Assembly: GCA_965112735.1 (NCBI GenBank)
Contig: OZ218959.1
Location: 2,356,001 to 2,420,000 of the forward strand
DNA: 64,000 nucleotides
Source: Phaeosaccion multiseriatum
Taxonomy: Eukaryota; Ochrophyta, other classes
Direction of reading: 5' to 3'
Shown: piece after piece, positions 41,960-55,458 of the stretch
How the letters are laid out: the number at the start of each line of letters is the position of its first letter
Position numbering within the stretch: position 1 is the first letter of the stretch
The notes under the pieces: model-generated
What the model was told of the DNA's origin: nothing
The model's input: only the letters and a program-made list of their open reading frames with translations
Databases searched by the model: none
Position numbers and translations under genes: made by a program

Positions 41960-44900
41960 ATGGCGTCACCCCAGCAGCAGCAGCAGCAGCCGCAGCAGGC
42001 ACCCGCACGACGGAGGGGTAAGGTCTTCTCGGGGGTGCTTCCCTCTCCAGCGGCGACTTCCGCACCTGTGAGAAAGCAGTCAGCGCTTGAGAAGATGGGT
42101 GTTGAGCTGTTGGCGGCGTCCGATGCCTTCCGCGGAGAGGACGCACTCATTAAGTTTAGCGCGTTTGGGCGGAAGGAGCGGGAGAGGGAGCTGGCGGAGC
42201 AGGGAGAGGTCAACTGGGACAACTTAGGTGGGTCGAGAAGGAAGAAGCAGTGAGTCGGGGGTACGTTTTCAATCCTTGCCGCCGTCATGCTACGCACTTA
42301 GGTTGGGCGGGGAATCAAGAAGCAGGTTTGGGGGAGTACTTCCGTCCTTCTTCCCCCCTCTTCCCCCCTCCCCCCCTTTTATTCCATACCTCTCTCCCGG
42401 TCTCTCTCTCTTCTCTCTCTGCCCCTGTCTCTCTGTTCTCTCTGTCTTTGTTTGTGTGTCTGTCTTCCCGTCTGTCTGTCTCCCCCTCTCTGGTGCGTGT
42501 TGTGCAATACGACCTCACTCACTTATCCTTTCTATTGAGCAGGGCGCTTGCCCAAGTTCGAGCCCGTCGACTTGGAGCCGCCGGACGAGATAGAGGAGGA
42601 TGGGGCTGAGGACTACGATGTCATGGAAGATGAAGACAACGGCAAGATCAGGGTAGAGAAGGACGAGCTGCAGGCCTTTTTGCAGGTGAGGCTCCGGCCA
42701 GAACAGGAGCAGATGAATAGGCAGGAAGATTTGTAGAACACTACTTGCAGAAAGAGGGGCTCTACTTGTTCGATCCGCTTTATTCATGTCGTGATTTGTT
42801 GTCGCCTTTCCACTCTGCTTTCTCTCTCTCGCTCTCCCTCTCTCGTCTCTATCATGTTCGTGCTCAGCCTGATCGCTATGGGACAAAGTCGGGGAGAGAG
42901 AGGGACGCGTCTACGTCTACAGTCAGCTCAGATGATGACGACGACCTGGAGCAAGGGGAGGAGGAAGAGGAGGAGGGTGAGGAGGGGCACAGCGGCGATG
43001 AGAATGTTGGGGACGACGACGGGCATGAGGAGTGGCGGAGTCGGCAACGGAGGACAGGGGAGGAGGGAGAAGGGGGGAATGCTGATGATAAGAAGGCTGT
43101 AGGGAACGGGACAAAGTACAAGGGTGACGGGAGTGGGGCTGTGAACCAGGAGGAAGACATCAAGGAGGGGGGAAAGGGGGGGAGGGTGGTCGATGACAGC
43201 GAGGGAGCGAAGCTGGGGAAAGATGATATGGATGTTGAACAAGAGGATGAGGGCAAGGAAACAGAAGGCCGCGTGGAAAAGGAGGAGGAGGAGGAGGAAG
43301 AGGAGGGGCAAATACAAGAGGGGTCGGATCGTGCGAAGCCCGGAGAAGCGGCTGTGGCTGAAGACGGTCTGGAAGAAGGACAGCCGCCGTATGGAACAAG
43401 AGTAGGAGGAGGGGCGGAGGAAGAGGTAGTGACAGAAGCGACACCGCCAACAGAGACCGGCCCTAGCCCTGTGGGATCCTCCCTCACCCGAACACAGCGG
43501 CACAAAGCAGCACTAAGACTCGGGGTGAACGCCGCTGCGGCTGCGTCTCTCCCTGCCGAGGTGCTGCTGACAAACCCTGCTTTGGCTCCGGTGGAGCAGC
43601 TCAACTGGGAGAACGATATCGTCTGGGGATATGACAGGGGAGGAGGAGGAGGAGGAGGAGGAGGAGGAGGAGGAGGAGGAGGAGGAGGAGGAGGAGGGGG
43701 CAGGGAGGGGGGCGAGTCTGCTGCTGCTAGGGCAGCAGAGGGAGGGCAGATTGGGAAGGAAAAGACGGGCCATGCACGCAGCACCGACTTGTCGAAGGAA
43801 GAGGATGAGGGCCAGGGAGTGACCGTTGAGGAGTCAAGGTTTGAGCTCGAGTGGAGGCAAGACATGGAGAAGGCGGAGCGGGGGAGGCGGGCAGCCTTGG
43901 ACAAGCTCCGGCTGCGGTGGGAGAGGGAGAAGGAGCAGGCCTCGCGAAACGTCAAGAACCCTTTGGTGGAGGACGGCAGCTGGTTGCAGAGTATCGTCTG
44001 GGGCGATCGTGTGGACCACATAAGGAAGCCGGTGTTGCTGCTGAACCTCAACGATCCGGATATGTTCTTTCATCAGGGTAAGACCCCTCGACCCGTGCTC
44101 AAGCGTCTGACTCTGAGCGGTATGGAGGACGACACCTTGGAAGAGGACCGCCAAAAGAAGGTGATGGCCGCGAAGGAGAAGGAGAGGCGCATGATGGGAG
44201 CGGCGGGGGCGCTGAACATCGACATCCACTTCACAGAGGGATTCCTGCCCAAAGGTCTGACCAAGTCCGGCGTGAACCAACTTGCTGAGGTTGCGGCTCC
44301 CAACCACCCGGGTATCGCCAGAGATAAGGTATGTCGTAAGGTTATATGTAATTACGTGTACTCAACCCATGTCACTCCCTCCCTCCTTCCTTCCTTCCTT
44401 CTCTCGCTCACTCACTTCCTCCCACCCTCCCTCCTTCCCTCCCTCCCGCCTCTTACTGACTCAGTTCCTCCCTCTCTCCCTCATTCCCCCACTCCCTACC
44501 TCCTTCCCGCACTCACGCACTCACTTCTCCCTCCCTCCCCTCCCCTCCCCTCCCTCCCTCCCTCCCTCCCTCCCCTCCCTCTCCCTCCAGGTGCTCGTAC
44601 GTGCTCCCAAAATGGACGAAGTGAAAGAGTTCCACCGGCCAAGGCTACCCAAGAACTATCAGGGAGGCCATGCGTGGGCCGTACTCAAGCCTCCTGTCGA
44701 TGCCAACGACGGTAGGAAGAGCCGTACAGCAAGGATGCGGGACGGTACCACCATCACAGGCATGCGCAAGGAGAGAGACTTGATGCCCATCGACGGAGAC
44801 TTTGTTTTGGTGGAGTACGTTGAGCAGAGACCTCCACTCATCAACAATGTCGGTAAGTGCGTGTGTGCATGTGTGTGTGTGTGTGTGCGTGCGAGTGTGT

Positions 44901-45752
44901 GTGCGTGCGTGCGAGTGTGTGTGCCTGCGTGCGTGTTTGTATGCGTGTGTGTGTGTGCGTGCATGCATGCGAGTGTGTGTGCGAGTGTGTGTGCGAGTGT
45001 GTGTGCGAGTGTGTGTGCGTGCGTACGCGTGCGTCACAGGAGGCTGACTTGGCTCTTGTGCCGACTGACTCCCTGAGCTGACCCCCCCCTCTCCCCCCCC
45101 TCCCCTTGTCACACGCACAGGCATGTCAAGTCGCTTCATCAATTGGTGGCGACCGAGGAAGCCTCCCCCGGGCAGGCACCGATCCACCGAGGCGCCTCCG
45201 GATTTCCCCCAAGGGACGACTCAAACGCTCTCGGATAACCAACGCGGTCCTCTGATGGCCACTGTTAAGGAGGGGCAGACTCTCTCTACCCTGTGCTCTA
45301 GTCTGTTCAGGTGAGGGAAAGTGATGTAACATGCATGCGTTGTATAAGGCACCGGAGGGAAGGGAGGGAGAGAGGAGAGGGAGGGAGGGGGAGAGGAAAG
45401 GGACGGGGGAGGAACTTTATTGACTTAATTGGAATCACCTAAGAAACTGAAAGTGTGAGGGACGGGGGAAGGAGGGATGGAGGGAGGGATGGAGGGAGGG
45501 AGGAGAGGGAGGAAAGGGAGGGAGGGAGGGAGGGAGGGAGGGAGGAGAGGGAGGGAGGGAGGGGAGGGAGGGAGGCAGGGAGGGAGGAGAGGGAGAGAGG
45601 GGTCGGCGCGCACGAAGGGACTAAAGGACTAAAGGGCTCCACAAAGCTCTGTTTGCTTGTGAGGCTGACGCTTTTGTCTCTTATTTTTGTTTTTTGTTTG
45701 TTGGCTGATCCCATCCGAAACACACACACACGCACACACACGCACACACACA

Positions 45753-45823
<71 letters not shown>

Positions 45824-48362
45824 CCCCTCTTTTCCGCCACGAGCCGAAGGGTAACATCTTCCTCCTCATCCGAGACAGAGAGTTCTACACTAAAAGGAAG
45901 GGGGCAGCAGCCGCCGCCGCGCAGCAGGTGCGTGTTGTAACACCCATCCACCCACCCACCCACTCCTTCACTCGCTCACTCGCTCACTCGCTCACTCACT
46001 CCCTTCCTTCCTCCCTTCTCCACCCATCCCCCACATACCCACCCACCAACCCACCCACCAACCCACCCATGAACCCACCCACCAACCCATCCACCCACAC
46101 AGCCCCCAGGCGGCCCCGGCGGCCCGAGCATCCCGATGGTGATCCGCGAGATCAATCACTTGTACCTCGCCGGCCAGATAGAGCCGCACAAGCAGGTCTT
46201 CGTGCCGGGGGCCAGCAACACGCTGGCTCTGCAGGTGGGTTGTGTGTGTGTGTGTGTGCGCGTGTGTGTGTGTGTGTGCGTGTGTGTGGTGTGTGTGTGG
46301 GTGGGTAGGTGAGTGGGTACGTGGATGCGGATGCATGGGTGTGCTCATTTCTCTCCTCCTCCTCCTCCTCCTCCTCACCACCACACCACCACCACCCTTC
46401 ACAAATGGCGACTATCAGGACACTCTGGCGGTGTTCCACCTCGCGCGTCTCCTCGACAACAACGAGCAAGGCATTTCGCAGAACAAAGTGCATGATGCGC
46501 TAAAGAGCACAGGGTTGGACTCCGGCCTCATCAATAGGAAGGTGAGGGGGTTGGTGATACAGAGGGGGAGGGAGGCATGGGAGGAAGGGAGGAGAGGAGG
46601 GGAGAGATAGGAGGGAAGAGGAGGGGTCTCAACAGTCTGGCGACTGACCTCCTGTGCTTTACCTCCTCTCACTCCCTGCCACCGTCTCTATTTCTCTCTC
46701 TTCTCTCTCTCTCTCTCTCTCTGGACCTTCGTCCCCCAACAGCTGGCCGAATTCGCTCGCCCCTTAGACACCCAGCAGTCCGGCGGCAGGAGCGCTATGA
46801 ACATGTACCGGCGTTGGGTGTCCAAGCCAGGTGTGATTCCGGCGGAGCTCGCTCGACGGGCCGCCCAGGACATGAGCACAGAGGACGTGTGTGCTTACGA
46901 GAGCATGAATGCAGCCCTGACCTATCTCAGGTGAGCGGGGAGGGGAGGGGAGGAGAGGGGAGGGGAGGGGAGAGGAGAGAGTGAGTGAATGAGACAGAGT
47001 GAGTGAGTGAGTGAGTGAGTGAGTGAGTGAGTGAGTGAGTGAGTGAGTGAGCGAGTGAGTGAGTGAGCGAGTGAGTGAGTGGGTGAGTGAGTGAGTGAGT
47101 GAGTGAGCGAGTGAGTGAGCGAGTGAGTGAGTGAGTAAGTGAGTGAGTGAGTGAGTAGCTGGGTCAGTGCCAAGGAGTGGCGTGTGTGTCCTCTGTCCTC
47201 TCTCAGTCTCTCCCCTGCTCTCCTCCTCTCTTTCCTCTCCTCCTGACGCCCGCTCTCTCTCTCTTCCTACACACGGCACACAACGCCACCCATCCACTGC
47301 CATCTGTCCTCGCCTCCCCTACCCCCCCCCGACAGACAAATCGGGGTGTTTCACTTGCGCTCTGCAGACGTCAGCATGAAGCTCCTCCTGAAGCTGCAGA
47401 GGAGGAGATCTGTGTGGGAGGACTGGGTCAAGGAGCTCAAGAGGTACGTCATACGTACGTCATACGTCGAGTGCCGCGTATGCCCCTATGCCCATGTGCC
47501 TGCCCCTGCATGCAATGCCTCCCTGCGTCTTGTCTACCCATATGCCTGTCTGTCTGTCTGTCTGTCTGTCGGTCTGTCTGCCTGCCTCTCCCAACCCAGT
47601 TTGTCTGCCGGCCTGCCGACCACCCCGACCACCCCTACCTCCATGCCCATATGCCTGCCTGTATGTTTTGCCTTCCCCTGCCTCACACGCCTAGCTTCTT
47701 CATGTCTGCCTTCCTCCCTGCCCCTTCTACATTGCAACTGAACTGCCCTGCCCTGTATCACCAACTGCCCTACCTCCTCTTGCTCACTGCAGCAAGGTGA
47801 AGGAGGCGCTCCCCAGCCCGACCCTGTCTGGCGCCAAAGGGGCTGCTCAGCTCAAGGAGAAGCTTGCCCTGGCGCCGAGGAGGGTCCGATCGATGGACAC
47901 ACTCCGACAATACATGGAGAAGGCCCTCAATGAGCTCACCAGAGTCAGGGTGAGTGACGATGTGTGGGGAGGCTTTTTATTGACTTAATTGGAATCACCT
48001 AAGAAACAGAGAACTGTGTGTGTCTCTGTGTGCCGATGGTGGGGTAGCAGTGTGACTCCGGCCAGTGTACATCTCTCCCCCCTTCCCTCTTCCCTTTGGC
48101 CTCTCCCCTCTCCCCCCCCCCTCTGCCCTCTTGGCCCGTGATCTCTGAGCTGTGACTTCAAATATCTGCCATCTGTCCTCCCTCTGTTGCCATCTGGTCT
48201 CTTCTGCCATCTGCCCTCTGTTGCCATCTGCCCTCCCTCTGCTGCCATCTGGCTCATCCTCAGGATATCGCTGCCTACATCCACACGGAGCTCGAGTGGA
48301 CCCCATGGTTCACCACCTCCAGCTATGTTCAGGCCGTCATCAAGGGGCACGGATCAGGTGGG

Positions 48363-48393
<31 letters not shown>

Positions 48394-48973
48394 GTAGAGA
48401 GGGGTATATAGAGACAGAGGCAGAGAGAGAGAGAGAGAGAGGAACAGAGACACTCAGCTCGTGTGATTCGTCTTTTTTTCGTTCTTCTTCTCACGTAAGA
48501 TTCCATACCTTTCTTTCTCCACTGCCCAAAACACCCGTACACTGCTACCACCCCCTCCGCTCCCCCTCATCCCATCCACTGCCATCCCACCCCATCCCCT
48601 CCCCTCCCCCTCATCCCATCCACTGCCATCCCACCCCATCCCCTCCCCTCCCCCTCATCCCATCCACTGCCATCCCATCCCACCCCCTCCCCTCCCCCTC
48701 ATCCCATCCACTGCCATCCCACCCCATCCCCTCCCCTCCCCCTCATCCCATCCACTGCCATCCCCTCCCCCTCCCCCTCCCCCAGGCATGATGGCGGTAA
48801 AGTCCGGGCGCTGCGACCCTTCAGGCTGCGGAGAGGCCATGTCTTTCGCCCCTGTGCCCGATCACCCGCCGACTACACGGGGAAAGAAGAAGGGGAGATT
48901 GGAGAGCGCCATCTTGGTGAGTTTATGAGTTCGTTTAGTTCGTTAACTTAGGGGTAGTATCGGTGGTTGGTTG

Positions 48974-49030
<57 letters not shown>

Positions 49031-50862
49031 CCCACCTATCTGCCACTGCTGCTGCTGCTGCTGCTGCTACTACTGCTGCTGCTTCTACTCATACTGCTGC
49101 TGCTACCTCACTCTGAACGCGACTGAAGGCCCTTTTCCCCTTCCTCCCTTCCTGCTGTGGTTGATCGCCCCCCTCTTCCCCTCCGTCTCTCTCCCCATCC
49201 ACGACCGACCCCCCCCTCCCCCCCCCCTACACACACATGCGCACAGGACAAGGTAGCACAGACGACTGGCGACTTGCGGCGGCTGACCATGTCTCAGCTG
49301 GAGGAGCAACTGCTCAAGCTGGGCATGACCAAGGAGGTGGTGCGCAAGCTCAGGCGGTGGGACAGGTCAGTAGGGGGAGGGAGGGAAGGAGGGAGGGAAG
49401 GAGGGAGGAAGGGAGGGAGGGAGGGAGGGACGGAGGGAGGGAGGGGCACAACGTGATACGCTTACTGCCTATATGAATGTGATTGAGGTTTGGGTCTGGT
49501 CTGTCAAGTGCCATCTGCTGCCAATCTGATGCTCAATCATCATCACCACCACCCCTCCCTGCCTCCCTACCTCCCTCTCTCTCTCCATCCTCTACCTCCC
49601 TCCCTCCACCCCCCCCCCCCTCCCTTCCACCCCGCCCCCCCCCTCCCCCTCCCCTTTCCTCCCCCTTCCCGCACCATAACGCTTCATTAGAGTGCGTATG
49701 ATTACCAAGCTGTCCAACGTTGTCGTCGCCGGAGGGGCCGAAGACGCCAAAGACTTCGAGCACTTTACACGCAAACTGCGCAGAAACAAGCAGACCGAGA
49801 AGAAATTCTATCAGGAGGAGGTTGAACACATCTTCCGGGCGCAGGTGGGTAGGTTTGTGGGTGGGTGGGTGGGTGGGTGGGTGGGTGTAGTAAGTCAATG
49901 GGTGGGTGGGTGTGGGTGTGGGCGTTGGTGTGGATGTGAAGGTGGGTGTATTTCTTTTTGGTGTATGTGTCTGTCTGTGTGTTTGTTTGCCCATTCCTTT
50001 TTACCCACAAGCTCTGTGTCTCTCTCTGTGTGTGCGTGCGTATGTATGCTCCCCACTTGTTCACAGATGGCGGCTCTGAGTGTGAGCTGGGATGATGCCA
50101 AGAGCTATGGCTCTGCCTCGGCCAAAGCGGCCAAAAAGGGTGAGAAAAGATGAGGGAGACGGAGGGCGGGAGAGAGAGGGGGGGGGGAGGAGAAGAGGTG
50201 AGGAGAAGAGGGGGGGTAGAGAGAGAGAGAGAGAGAGAGAAAGAGGACAGAGGAGGACAGAGAGGGGCAGTCGCAAATGTCTCCCTCACCTCCCTCCTTT
50301 GTGCTGATCCACCTTCAATCCACCTTCACCTACGCCGCGCTGGCCTTCTGTAACCGCCGCCGGTCTGTCAAGGCCAAGGAGGGGAGAGGGACAAGAACAA
50401 CAGCAGCAGCACCAAGGGGGCGGATGGTCCCGGGGGGGCTGGGGTGAGGGCTGGAACTGGAGGCACTGGGGCCAGCCCGCTTGGGGGGGGGGCGGGAGGA
50501 GGACCCAACAAGGAGGGGCAGGGGGCACTCAACAAGGTGGGGCAGAGGGGGGCACAGGCCATGGGACCCCCTGCAGCAGTGGGAGCGGCGGCGGCGGGCC
50601 GGCCGAAAGAGGTGGAGGAGGAGGACGAGGATGACGACGACGACGACGATGATGTGAGTGTCAGTTTCAATTGTGGGGTGGGAGTCTGACTTTAAGGTTG
50701 GGTGTTGGTGTGATGGATATGCCCTTGGCCGTTGAGGTGAGGGATGTGTGCTCGTACCCGCCCTTCTCCTGCCCTTCGAACAACAGAGACAGCTCGCTCG
50801 CATCTCACCCTGTATATATGATATATGTATGTATATATAAATATATGTGTATATATAATATG

Positions 50863-50893
<31 letters not shown>

Positions 50894-52713
50894 ATATGTG
50901 CTGTGTGCCGTCCCCCCCCCCCCCACGAATAGGATCTCCTCGGTGACTTGGAGAACGACGACGACGAGCCCGCAGGGTGAGTGACAAAAACGGTTTCAGT
51001 TTCAGTTTTTATTCTTGGAGGTTCATACCCCTTAGTGATATCGGGACTTTCGGGTTCGATATTGCGGATCGATATTGGATCATGGGATCGATATTGGTGA
51101 AGGTCGAATGAACTGAACTGAACTGAACTGAGCCCCTTAGTGAGTAAAGCACAATTCACACTTTCCCTATAATCACGGTCCCCTCACTCACCCGTCTCTC
51201 CGTCTCCTTCTCTCTCCGTCCTACTCTCTGCTCTCTCGCTCCTCTCCCCTCCCCTCCCCTCCCCTCCCCCCTCCCTCCCTCCCCTCCCTCCCTCCCCACA
51301 GGAGTATCCGAGACATTGTGTCGATGCAACAAGTCACCAAGGAGAGCGCCACAGACCGCGAGGACGAGGCCGCTATGAAGGCCTTTGAGAGAGACATGAG
51401 ACGCGAGAACGCTATGGAGGGGGGCGGCAAGGGAGCAAGGGTGAGGACGCACAGGGAGGAACAGGGAGGAGGAGGGGGGGGGGGGGGGGATGGAGAGGGG
51501 GGAGGAAGAGGGAGAGGATAAGGAGTAGGAGTAGTAGTAGTAGCAGGAGGAGGAGGAGGAGGAGGAGGAGGAGGAGGAGGAGGAGGAGGAGGAGGAGGAG
51601 GAGGAGGAAGAGGGGGTGGAGGGGGTGGAGGGAGGGGCTGGGTGATGGAGGAGCGGGGGGGGGCGAGGAGAAAGAGGAGTGGGGCAGAGTGAGACTTCGT
51701 TCAAATCGATCAGAAGTGGGACTGGAGTGCAGTCCGTTTTCCCTCCATTCCTTCCCTTCCTCCCTCCCCCCGCTCCCCCCCCCCCCGTCCTTTCTCACGG
51801 CCGATCACCCTCATCGTACGCATGTGTCGACGACTGTCGCAGAAGCAAGAGGAGGACTGGCAGGCCAAAGAGGTGGGAGATGGTAACACCGTTCTCGCCA
51901 CCCTAGAGGCCAACGGGAACATGGACCGCATACCGACAAAGTGAGTTCTTTTTTTGATCTCTCCCTCCCTCTCTCTCTCTCTCTCTCTGTGTCTCTCTCT
52001 GTGTGTGTCTCTCTCTCTGTGTGTCTCTGTCTCGATCTTAATCTGTCTCGCTGTCTCTATCTTAATCTCTCTCTCTCTCTCTGTGTGTGTGCGTCTGTCT
52101 GTCTCTCTCTCTCTGTGTGCCCCTGCGCGCTCTCTCTAATCGTTGTGCGTTTGTTCGTTTCCTTTCCCTCCCTCCCTCCCTCCCCCCCTCCCTCCCTCCC
52201 CCCCTCCCTCCCTCCCTGCCCCCTACACCCCCCCCCCCGCTCTAAAACAGAGTGGTGAAGCGCATCACTCGCACCCTCCGAGCGGATGGAGCCGAAGTCA
52301 TCAAAGTCCAGTTCTTGCTTGCCCAGAGCGATGTGTCGAGGGTGACAAGAGAGACCAAGTCGGCACAGGCCATGGGAGAGGACGAGCAGAAGGCCCCTTG
52401 CTCTTTCTTCTTTCCGGTAAGTCAAGGACAGGACGAAGGGGGGGGGGTGAGGGGGGACAGAGGTCTGTGGAATGAGTGGAGAGAGAGAGAGAGGAGAGGC
52501 CGTGATGGAAAGGTCTGAGGACCTGACGGAATGAATGGACCTGACGGAATGAATGGACCTGACGGAATGAATGGTCAGAGGCCGTTTTGTCTGGTCCTGA
52601 CACTTGTGCGTGATGTCAACCTCCCCGCCTCTTGTGCCCGTGCGACAAACCACACACGACCATCATACAACCAACGAACAACACAAACACGCACGCACGC
52701 ACCCACACACACA

Positions 52714-52804
<91 letters not shown>

Positions 52805-53490
52805 ATGCACTGAACGGCGACCCGCAGCTGGTCAGCGAGGGGCAGGGGCGAGACGGTTATGGAGGAGGGGGAGGGGATGACGACAGGAAGGGAGGAGAGG
52901 GCAAGGTCAGCATAAACCTCACGGCGTTACAGAACAAAGTGGCCGCAAATAAGGAGCGCAAGAAGCGCAAGAGGGAGGAGGATCAGAAGGGCGCGGCAGA
53001 TGCTTATAAGGTACGTGGGTTGGTGATACACGGTTACGGAGCGTACACTCCCACCCTGTGACTCTGCTCTGCTTCGCTCCCTTCCCTTTCGTTCCCTTCC
53101 CTTTCGTTTCCTTTCCTTTCTTACGTATGAGTGCACACACATATCTCCCTTCCTCTCTCCCTCTCTTAACCCTCCTTCTCCCCCCCGCTCTCTCTCTCGT
53201 TCTCGCTCCCTCCCTCCCTCACTCACTCACTCACTCCCTCTTGTTGCTAACACTTGTCGCCGAACCTTACCCTTACTTCGTATACACACACAGCTCCCTC
53301 GCAAGAACTCTCGTGGTCGTGGCGGGGGGCGGGGCACGAAGCCTCACATGCGCTTCTCAGCGGCTCTGAAGGAGATCATCGCCGGCCTTGTTGCTTCGAG
53401 AGAGGCCGATGCGTTCCGCGCCAAGGTGGGCTTACCTACTTGCCTGCCTGCATATCTGCCTGCATATCTGCCTGCATATCTGCCTGTCTA

Positions 53491-53542
<52 letters not shown>

Positions 53543-53590
53543 CCAGTCTGCCTGCCTACTTGCCTGCCTGTCTGTCTGTCTGCCTACCTA

Positions 53591-53670
<80 letters not shown>

Positions 53671-55458
53671 CCAGTCTGCCTGCCTACTTGCCTGCCTGTC
53701 TGTCTGCCTACCTACCTGCCTGCCGGCTGGCCTGCCTGCCTGCCTGCCTACCTGCGTACCATCCCTGCTCTCTGAGCTCCCCTGCTTCTCTCACCCTCTC
53801 ACCCACCAACCCCACCCACCCCAACTCACAGGTGGACGCTCGGATGTTTCCGAAGTACCAACTGGCGGTGTCAACTCCCATCGACCTGTCGGTGATGGCC
53901 GACAAGGCGGGGAGCTTCCGCTACTCGTCCCCACAGGGCTTGCTTGATGATTTGCAGCTCATGCGAGACAACGCCAAGGTGGGTTAGGTTATGTGTATTG
54001 TATGTCAATGAGTGTTTTCAAAATTTTAGTTTCAGTTGATGTGACCTTTTTTATTTCAAATTCGAACTCGAACGAAAATGGGATGCAACATGCAACATGT
54101 CGAAGCTGCAGTGCTTACCAAGGAGCAGCGTCTGAAGACTCAGGATGAAGGGACGGGTGCATGGGTAGTCTCTCTCTCTCTCTCTCTCTCTTTCCTCCTT
54201 TTGTTGATGTCTGTGTAACACTCGATTTGCGTAAGAATCGCCCAAATCGCCCGTTTTTTGGGGGTCGGGCGGCAAGGGGGAGTGCTCTTGCAGAAATACC
54301 GACAAGTAGGAAAGGGGAAAAAGCGATGAAAGCCGGAAGACCATGGATCGATAGGCATCTCAAAGAGCTACACGAAGGAGTATAGTGCTTCTCCCAGCGT
54401 CATTTTGCGGAGTTGGTGCAAAAAAATTATTGGGGGCGATTTGGGCGATTCTTACGCAAATCGAGTGGTAAAAATCCCCCCCCCCCCCCCCTCCCTCCAA
54501 CGTCTGTCCTCTTGTCCCCCCTCCCCTGCGTGGTTTCGGCACGCACACACCCACACACACCCACACACACACCCACCCACCCACACACACACCCACACAG
54601 GCCTTCAATGGCGAGAATAACATCGTCACCAAAAACGCAGACACGCTTTACCAACGCGCAGAGGCCGAGCTCAAGAATCGGCAGGCCGAACTGCAGGAGC
54701 TCCAGACCAAGATGGAGGAGGACAAGGCAGCAGGAGGGGGGGCGGCAGGGAGCAGAGGCGGGGGCAGCGGGACCAAGGCCAAGGGAAAGAGAGGAGGAGG
54801 AGCAGGAGGAGGAGGACTCGGTCGGCCGCGATCGGCACCGGGTACAGCGAAGCGAAAGCAGTCAGTGGCAGTGGGGGCGGGCAGGATGAAGGCCAAGGCT
54901 GGAGGGGTAGGAGGAGCAGCGGTGGGAGGGGCGTCGGGGGCCGTGGCGGCGCTCGCAGCGGCCGGACGAGGAGGAGGAGGAGGGGGAGGAGGAGGAGGAG
55001 GACCGGCGCAAGGAGCGAGGATGATGTCATCTCCTCCTCCTCCCTCCACCATGGGGGGGCCAGGTGCGGATGCAGGGACAGGTGGGACGGGTGCGGGTGC
55101 TGGCTCGTCTCATCGTCCTGTCGTGACGACGGTTGCAGGAGCTGCTGCCGTTGCCGCGGCCGCTGCTGCGACAGCCGCGGCCAGCCTTGGCGGTGCTGGA
55201 GGCGGCGTGGTGGGTGGTGGCACAGGGGGCCCGTCTGACTCGGCGGCTGCTACTACTGCGGCTGCGGCGGCTGCGGCTGGTGCTGCTGCGGCGGCGGCTG
55301 CGGCTGGAGTGGCTGCGAGGGCGACGCTCCAGCAGCAGTCCCAGCAGGCCTCGCTGACGTCACTGCCCGCTAGGGTGGCGCTGCAGCAGGGGGGGGACAC
55401 GAGCAGCGACAGCAGCGGCGAGGAGGAGCAGCTGGATGGGGGAAGCGCCACTATCTAA
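41960..55458 (+). CDS. TAF1: TFIID subunit 1 (TAF1), single bromodomain
   Basis: 25 exons, all GT-AG and in phase, give 1918 residues: 41960-42227, 42543-42685, 42868-44328, 44591-44852, 45121-45310, 45822-45927, 46103-46234, 46419-46541, 46743-46930, 47336-47443, 47793-47949, 48264-48357, 48786-48916, 49247-49365, 49691-49844, 50067-50139, 50373-50653, 50933-50976, 51302-51440, 51843-51940, 52251-52416, 52828-53010, 53294-53425, 53832-53978, 54601-55458. Family marks: [131 protein letters not shown]. The bromodomain (about 1560-1660) has [37 protein letters not shown]; this single copy resembles plant TAF1. TAF1 is the TFIID scaffold at RNA polymerase II promoters. The Glu-rich N-terminal exon and Ala/Gly-rich tail are low complexity. 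Every larger intron contains a simple repeat. Confidence 0.93.
45411..45460 (-). repeat. 50-bp dispersed intronic element, copy 2
   Basis: In TAF1 intron 5, inverted relative to the gene. It differs from 17171-17220 at two positions across the full 50 bp. The neighbours differ (GGGA repeat here, CCCT there), so similarity ends sharply at both sides. Confidence 0.85.
47973..48012 (-). repeat. Dispersed intronic element, copy 3 (core)
   Basis: In TAF1 intron 11, inverted. The core GTTTCTTAGGTGATTCC with AATTAAGTCAATAAA matches copies 1 and 2 exactly, while the outer CACACTTTC part is changed. Confidence 0.8.
48541..48782 (+). repeat. ~43-bp minisatellite in TAF1 intron 12
   Basis: Five or so copies of a pyrimidine-rich unit containing CATCCCATCCACTGCCATCC run directly up to the 3' splice site at 48785. 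They supply the polypyrimidine tract of that acceptor. Confidence 0.85.
53431..53757 (+). repeat. CTGC tetranucleotide array in TAF1 intron 23
   Basis: A CTGC array with CTGT and CTAC variants separates the two bromodomain exons 23 and 24. A longer sub-unit (GCCAGTCTGCCTGCCTACTT) appears twice, about 53543 and 53671. Confidence 0.9.
54219..54467. mobile_element. MITE-like element, 34-bp TIRs, GTAA target duplication
   Basis: The terminal arms 54219-54252 and 54434-54467 are perfect inverted repeats of 34 bp (beginning CACTCGATTTGCGTAAGAAT). GTAA lies directly outside both ends (54215-54218 and 54468-54471), as expected for a target-site duplication. The 181-bp interior has no open frame of note, so it is a non-autonomous DNA element. 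It sits in TAF1 intron 24 without disturbing splice sites. Superfamily is unassigned; perfect ends imply recent insertion. Confidence 0.75.

Noticed and set aside
48541-48782. CRISPR-like array
   Set aside because: The units are contiguous with no spacers and lie in a eukaryotic intron, so this is a minisatellite.
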